Source of the DNA: Calothrix brevissima NIES-22
Lineage (GTDB): Bacteria; Cyanobacteriota; Cyanobacteriia; Cyanobacteriales; Nostocaceae
Assembly: GCF_002367995.1 (NCBI RefSeq)
Contig: NZ_AP018207.1
Location: 3,285,083 to 3,349,082 of the forward strand
Length of the DNA stretch: 64,000 bases
Direction of reading: 5' to 3'
The notes below the pieces were generated by a model. It worked only from the letters and a program-made list of their open reading frames with translations. It was not told the origin of the DNA and ran no database searches. Positions 61,479 to 64,000 of the stretch are shown piece after piece (the stretch's first letter is position 1; each line of letters opens with the position of its first letter). The position numbers and the translations under genes are program-made.

Positions 61479-62279
61479 TTATTCTCCTTTGAGAAAGCCT
61501 TCTAAGGTTACAGGATTCCAAACGTATTTAGTGCCGTTAGCTTCGTTGTATTCTTGCTGCGCTCGCATAAAACTCTCTTTGGCTGTGCGAGTTACTTGAT
61601 TAAATTCTAGTTGCTCTCCGTTGGGCCCTTTACAGTAAAATAAAGACCAACCATGAAAGCTGCCAAAATCTGAGTCTGACAAGCCATCTACAAAATATTC
61701 TGGGTCATTCCAAAATTTGAATGCGGCATATTTAGCAGCAGCTTTTTTCCTTTCTTCTTCGCTTTTAACCGTAATAATTCGATTACAAGCAACCTGAATT
61801 CCACGCTTGTCGCATTCTTCTTCCAAGATTAATGCAAACTCATTTAAAGTGACATCATCTTTGACATGAAAAGAAATATGAGGCACATTACCATACCCCA
61901 CACAACTTGGTAACTTCTCCATCACATTGGGGGCATTTGGTGTCAGCTTCGCATCCCGAAAATGAATCAGTTCTAGTACCGTATTGCCAAAGGAAACAAA
62001 TCTCACATCTAAAGATTCTTTCGTACCATCTCTAATATCGGGAACACCCAATGTTCGAGAATCTATGCCTTGACTATAGGCATCAATCTCTTCTTTTTGA
62101 AAGAGATTATTATGTAAAAATTCACCTACAAATCCATCACCTGCAATCGCAACTTTGCCTCCTAAAACGTCTATATAAAACTCCATGGATTTTTCCATGT
62201 TATCCACGGTAATACCGAAATGTTGTATACCTTGAAGATAATGACCCAAGCCCGATCTAGTGTTTTGATGGTTGTTCAT
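61479..62279 (-). CDS. VOC-superfamily (glyoxalase/dioxygenase fold) protein
   Basis: The 266-residue protein has the paired beta-alpha-beta modules of the VOC fold: GIQHFGITVDNMEKSMEFYI, VLELIHFRDAKL, NVPHISFHVKDDVTLNEFAL and GPNGEQLEFNQVTRTAKESF. Candidate metal ligands are His in IQHFG, Glu in LELI or His in IHF, His in PHISF and Glu in LEFNQ. It is the first gene of the same-strand cluster and may be the key enzyme (dioxygenase, isomerase or lyase). Confidence 0.87.
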   Translation of the reverse strand: MNNHQNTRSGLGHYLQGIQHFGITVDNMEKSMEFYIDVLGGKVAIAGDGFVGEFLHNNLFQKEEIDAYSQGIDSRTLGVPDIRDGTKESLDVRFVSFGNTVLELIHFRDAKLTPNAPNVMEKLPSCVGYGNVPHISFHVKDDVTLNEFALILEEECDKRGIQVACNRIITVKSEEERKKAAAKYAAFKFWNDPEYFVDGLSDSDFGSFHGWSLFYCKGPNGEQLEFNQVTRTAKESFMRAQQEYNEANGTKYVWNPVTLEGFLKGE

Positions 62280-63217
62280 AAGAGAAATTTATCCTCGTTT
62301 AACCTCACGTCTTATGGTTCGCTCAGAGGGTGCTTAAACAGTAAAAGCTGTGTCTAAATTTTTGACTTCCCCTGCCAAATTACAACTATATTTACCATAC
62401 GCGTGAGAGTATAACGCTCTCACTTTATGTAGTACAAGAGACTCTTTAAATTTCATCATTCACAGCTTTACCCCTCTATATTAGTAAGTTGACTTGAAAT
62501 CATCAAAGTATATATAATAACGTGCTAAAGCATACCTATTTTCTCGTTAATGGTTTTCCAAGTATTAGATAAATAGGTAATCACAATCTGCAACTACTGA
62601 AATTTCACTACAATAGCTTTTGCTAATTTTTCGTAAATCCCTCTAATTAATTTTTCGTTACATACTGAGAAACGCTCCCAACGGCTTACTTAGATATAGT
62701 GTGATATCTTGTTGCACAGTTAACTCTTTTGGATATTAGCTTATTGCTGAAAAATATTTAAGTCTGTTTGTGCTATAAACCGTAGGTATTGTCAAGATAT
62801 CCCAAAAAATTTAGGTTTTCTTTAGTATTTCTAGAAAACAAACAACCCTGTTGAGAATCTGCTCAAAGAAATCCAGAAAATTTTAGATTCCTTTTGTTAA
62901 TTACAACTATATAGCTATATAGATGACGCTTTGATGCTCTTCGTTTTCAGTTAGTAAAGAGCTTTCAAAATTATCTCATCAATCAGTAATTTATGTTCAA
63001 GAATTATACAAAGTGTGATATTTCTTGCTCGCTGTTAAATGTTATAGATAAGGTTAAGGTTATTGTTTTAGCTATGACTTGCAAGCATCCTGTCCTTTGC
63101 AAGTCTGTTACATTATGAGTCTGAGCGATCGCTTGATCGCCACAAGCTGCAAACAGCTATGAAGATCGTAGTTAGCTCAGAACTCATGTAGTTTGAGGTT
63201 TCAAAAGCTCAAAAAAT
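62280..63217. other. Long intergenic region between the cluster and the porin gene
   Basis: About 940 AT-rich bases with no credible gene. Upstream of 62279 it must hold the promoter of the VOC-led cluster. TGCAAG occurs as a direct repeat (about 63080-63105). No conserved hairpin or regulator site was recognised. Confidence 0.45.
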
Positions 63218-64000
63218 CTAGAAATTAATCTGAGTTCGGAGATTACCTACAAAAATTGCCGGATTACTATCAAAGTTATTTGGGTTCATAATGGCATAGA
63301 ATGCTGGAACTATCGCAATATTCCTAGTTAAGGGATAAAAATAAGTCGCTTCAATATTATATTGAGTGCCACCATTCCCGCCTCCAGAAACTAGAAATTG
63401 ACGCCCAGATGTGACATCAAAAGGCACCACAAAGGAGACAGTTCCCATTGCTCCTCGCTTACCCAAATCCGGAAAAGCTGCCCCTAACTGAAAAGCTTGG
63501 GCTGTAATTTCATCATCAGGAACCCCAGAGTTAGGATTAATTTGGGTAATAGCATAATTGTAGCGGCCAAAAATGCCAAATTTAGGATTTAGTAGCCAAT
63601 CGAAACTCACACCAAAAGCATGGACTTGGGAATAGCCTAAACCTCCTTGAGGCGCACCACCAGGCCCATCATCGGCTACACCATGCAGTGACCATAAAGG
63701 CTGAACTTGTCCAACTGGGTTGGGCATAATGTTGGAATAACCGTAAATCAAGCGAATATTCGCATTTTGATTAGGAGAAAAGGTTAACTCAGCAATAGTA
63801 GAATTTGTACCTCCAAATAGTCCTTTAGATGGATCGCTAGCAGTGCGTAAAAAACTTGGTAAAAATTCGGTACTTTGAGCTAAATAAGCCAAATTTAATT
63901 TAAATTGGTCGTTAATTTTCCATGAGGCGATCGCACCAGCACCACGTTTGACGTTAGCGATTAAAGGATGCTCAATTGATTGATAGCTACTAGCACCATT
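63218..64000 (-). CDS. OprB-type outer-membrane porin, C-terminal part
   Basis: The frame is open from the right edge (64000) to the stop at 63218, 260 residues; the N-terminus, with any SLH domain, lies beyond the window. It consists of amphipathic beta strands (ANIRLIYGYSNI, VHAFGVSFDWLL, FGIFGRYNYAIT, TQYNIEATYFYPL) and ends with a terminal Phe (LRTQINF), the outer-membrane sorting signal. Cyanobacterial homologues are annotated as carbohydrate or iron-uptake porins. Confidence 0.88.
   Translation of the reverse strand, partial: NGASSYQSIEHPLIANVKRGAGAIASWKINDQFKLNLAYLAQSTEFLPSFLRTASDPSKGLFGGTNSTIAELTFSPNQNANIRLIYGYSNIMPNPVGQVQPLWSLHGVADDGPGGAPQGGLGYSQVHAFGVSFDWLLNPKFGIFGRYNYAITQINPNSGVPDDEITAQAFQLGAAFPDLGKRGAMGTVSFVVPFDVTSGRQFLVSGGGNGGTQYNIEATYFYPLTRNIAIVPAFYAIMNPNNFDSNPAIFVGNLRTQINF

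Overview
The window is chromosomal DNA of a filamentous, probably heterocyst-forming cyanobacterium (Nostoc/Tolypothrix/Calothrix-like). The evidence is psaC, thf1/psb29, a CpcT/CpeT-type phycobilin lyase, a cyanobacterial minCDE set, an icfG-type gene cluster, an OprB-like porin, very frequent GCGATCGC (HIP1) octamers, heptamer tandem repeats between genes, and many small palindromic or MITE-like repeats. Most genes are on the minus strand. No rRNA, tRNA or CRISPR array was seen.

Layout. 0-26 kb is housekeeping: the 5' end of rodA, mrp, hemF, a STAS protein, cpcT, thf1, an ExbB/ExbD pair, a GH15-like enzyme, glmS, psaC, fmt, minE-minD-minC and a four-carbon acid sugar kinase. 26.4-40 kb is an accessory island. 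It holds three toxin-antitoxin-like pairs, two paralogous Ser/Thr kinase-FGE proteins whose C-terminal segments look like variable regions of diversity-generating retroelements (DGRs), a STAND-type gene that has lost its ATPase core, a truncated gene, several MITEs, and a two-gene unit encoding a RecQ helicase-phosphoribosyltransferase fusion and a DprA-like protein. 40-47.5 kb has gdhA, a CYP120-like P450 convergent with a carotenoid oxygenase, a folate/biopterin-type transporter, and a PadR regulator divergent from a DUF4188-like gene across two palindromic operators.

47.5-54.6 kb is an icfG-like cluster: anti-sigma kinase, GAF-PP2C phosphatase, STAS protein, GlgX, second STAS protein and AGE-family protein. 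It joins a partner-switching phosphorylation circuit to glycogen metabolism. 55.2-62.3 kb is a same-strand cluster of small enzyme-like proteins: DJ-1/PfpI, several NTF2/SnoaL-like proteins, an EthD dimer-fold protein with a decayed copy next to it, a secreted DUF5602-like protein, a ferredoxin-CDGSH fusion and a VOC dioxygenase-fold protein. I do not recognise this as a known pathway. The window ends in the C-terminal part of an outer-membrane porin.

The strongest candidates for new biology are the DGR-like variable regions in the tandem kinases (with no reverse transcriptase or template repeat seen nearby), the RecQ-PRTase/DprA pair, and the NTF2/EthD/CDGSH/VOC cluster. Family names are from recognition of protein motifs only; no database search was possible.
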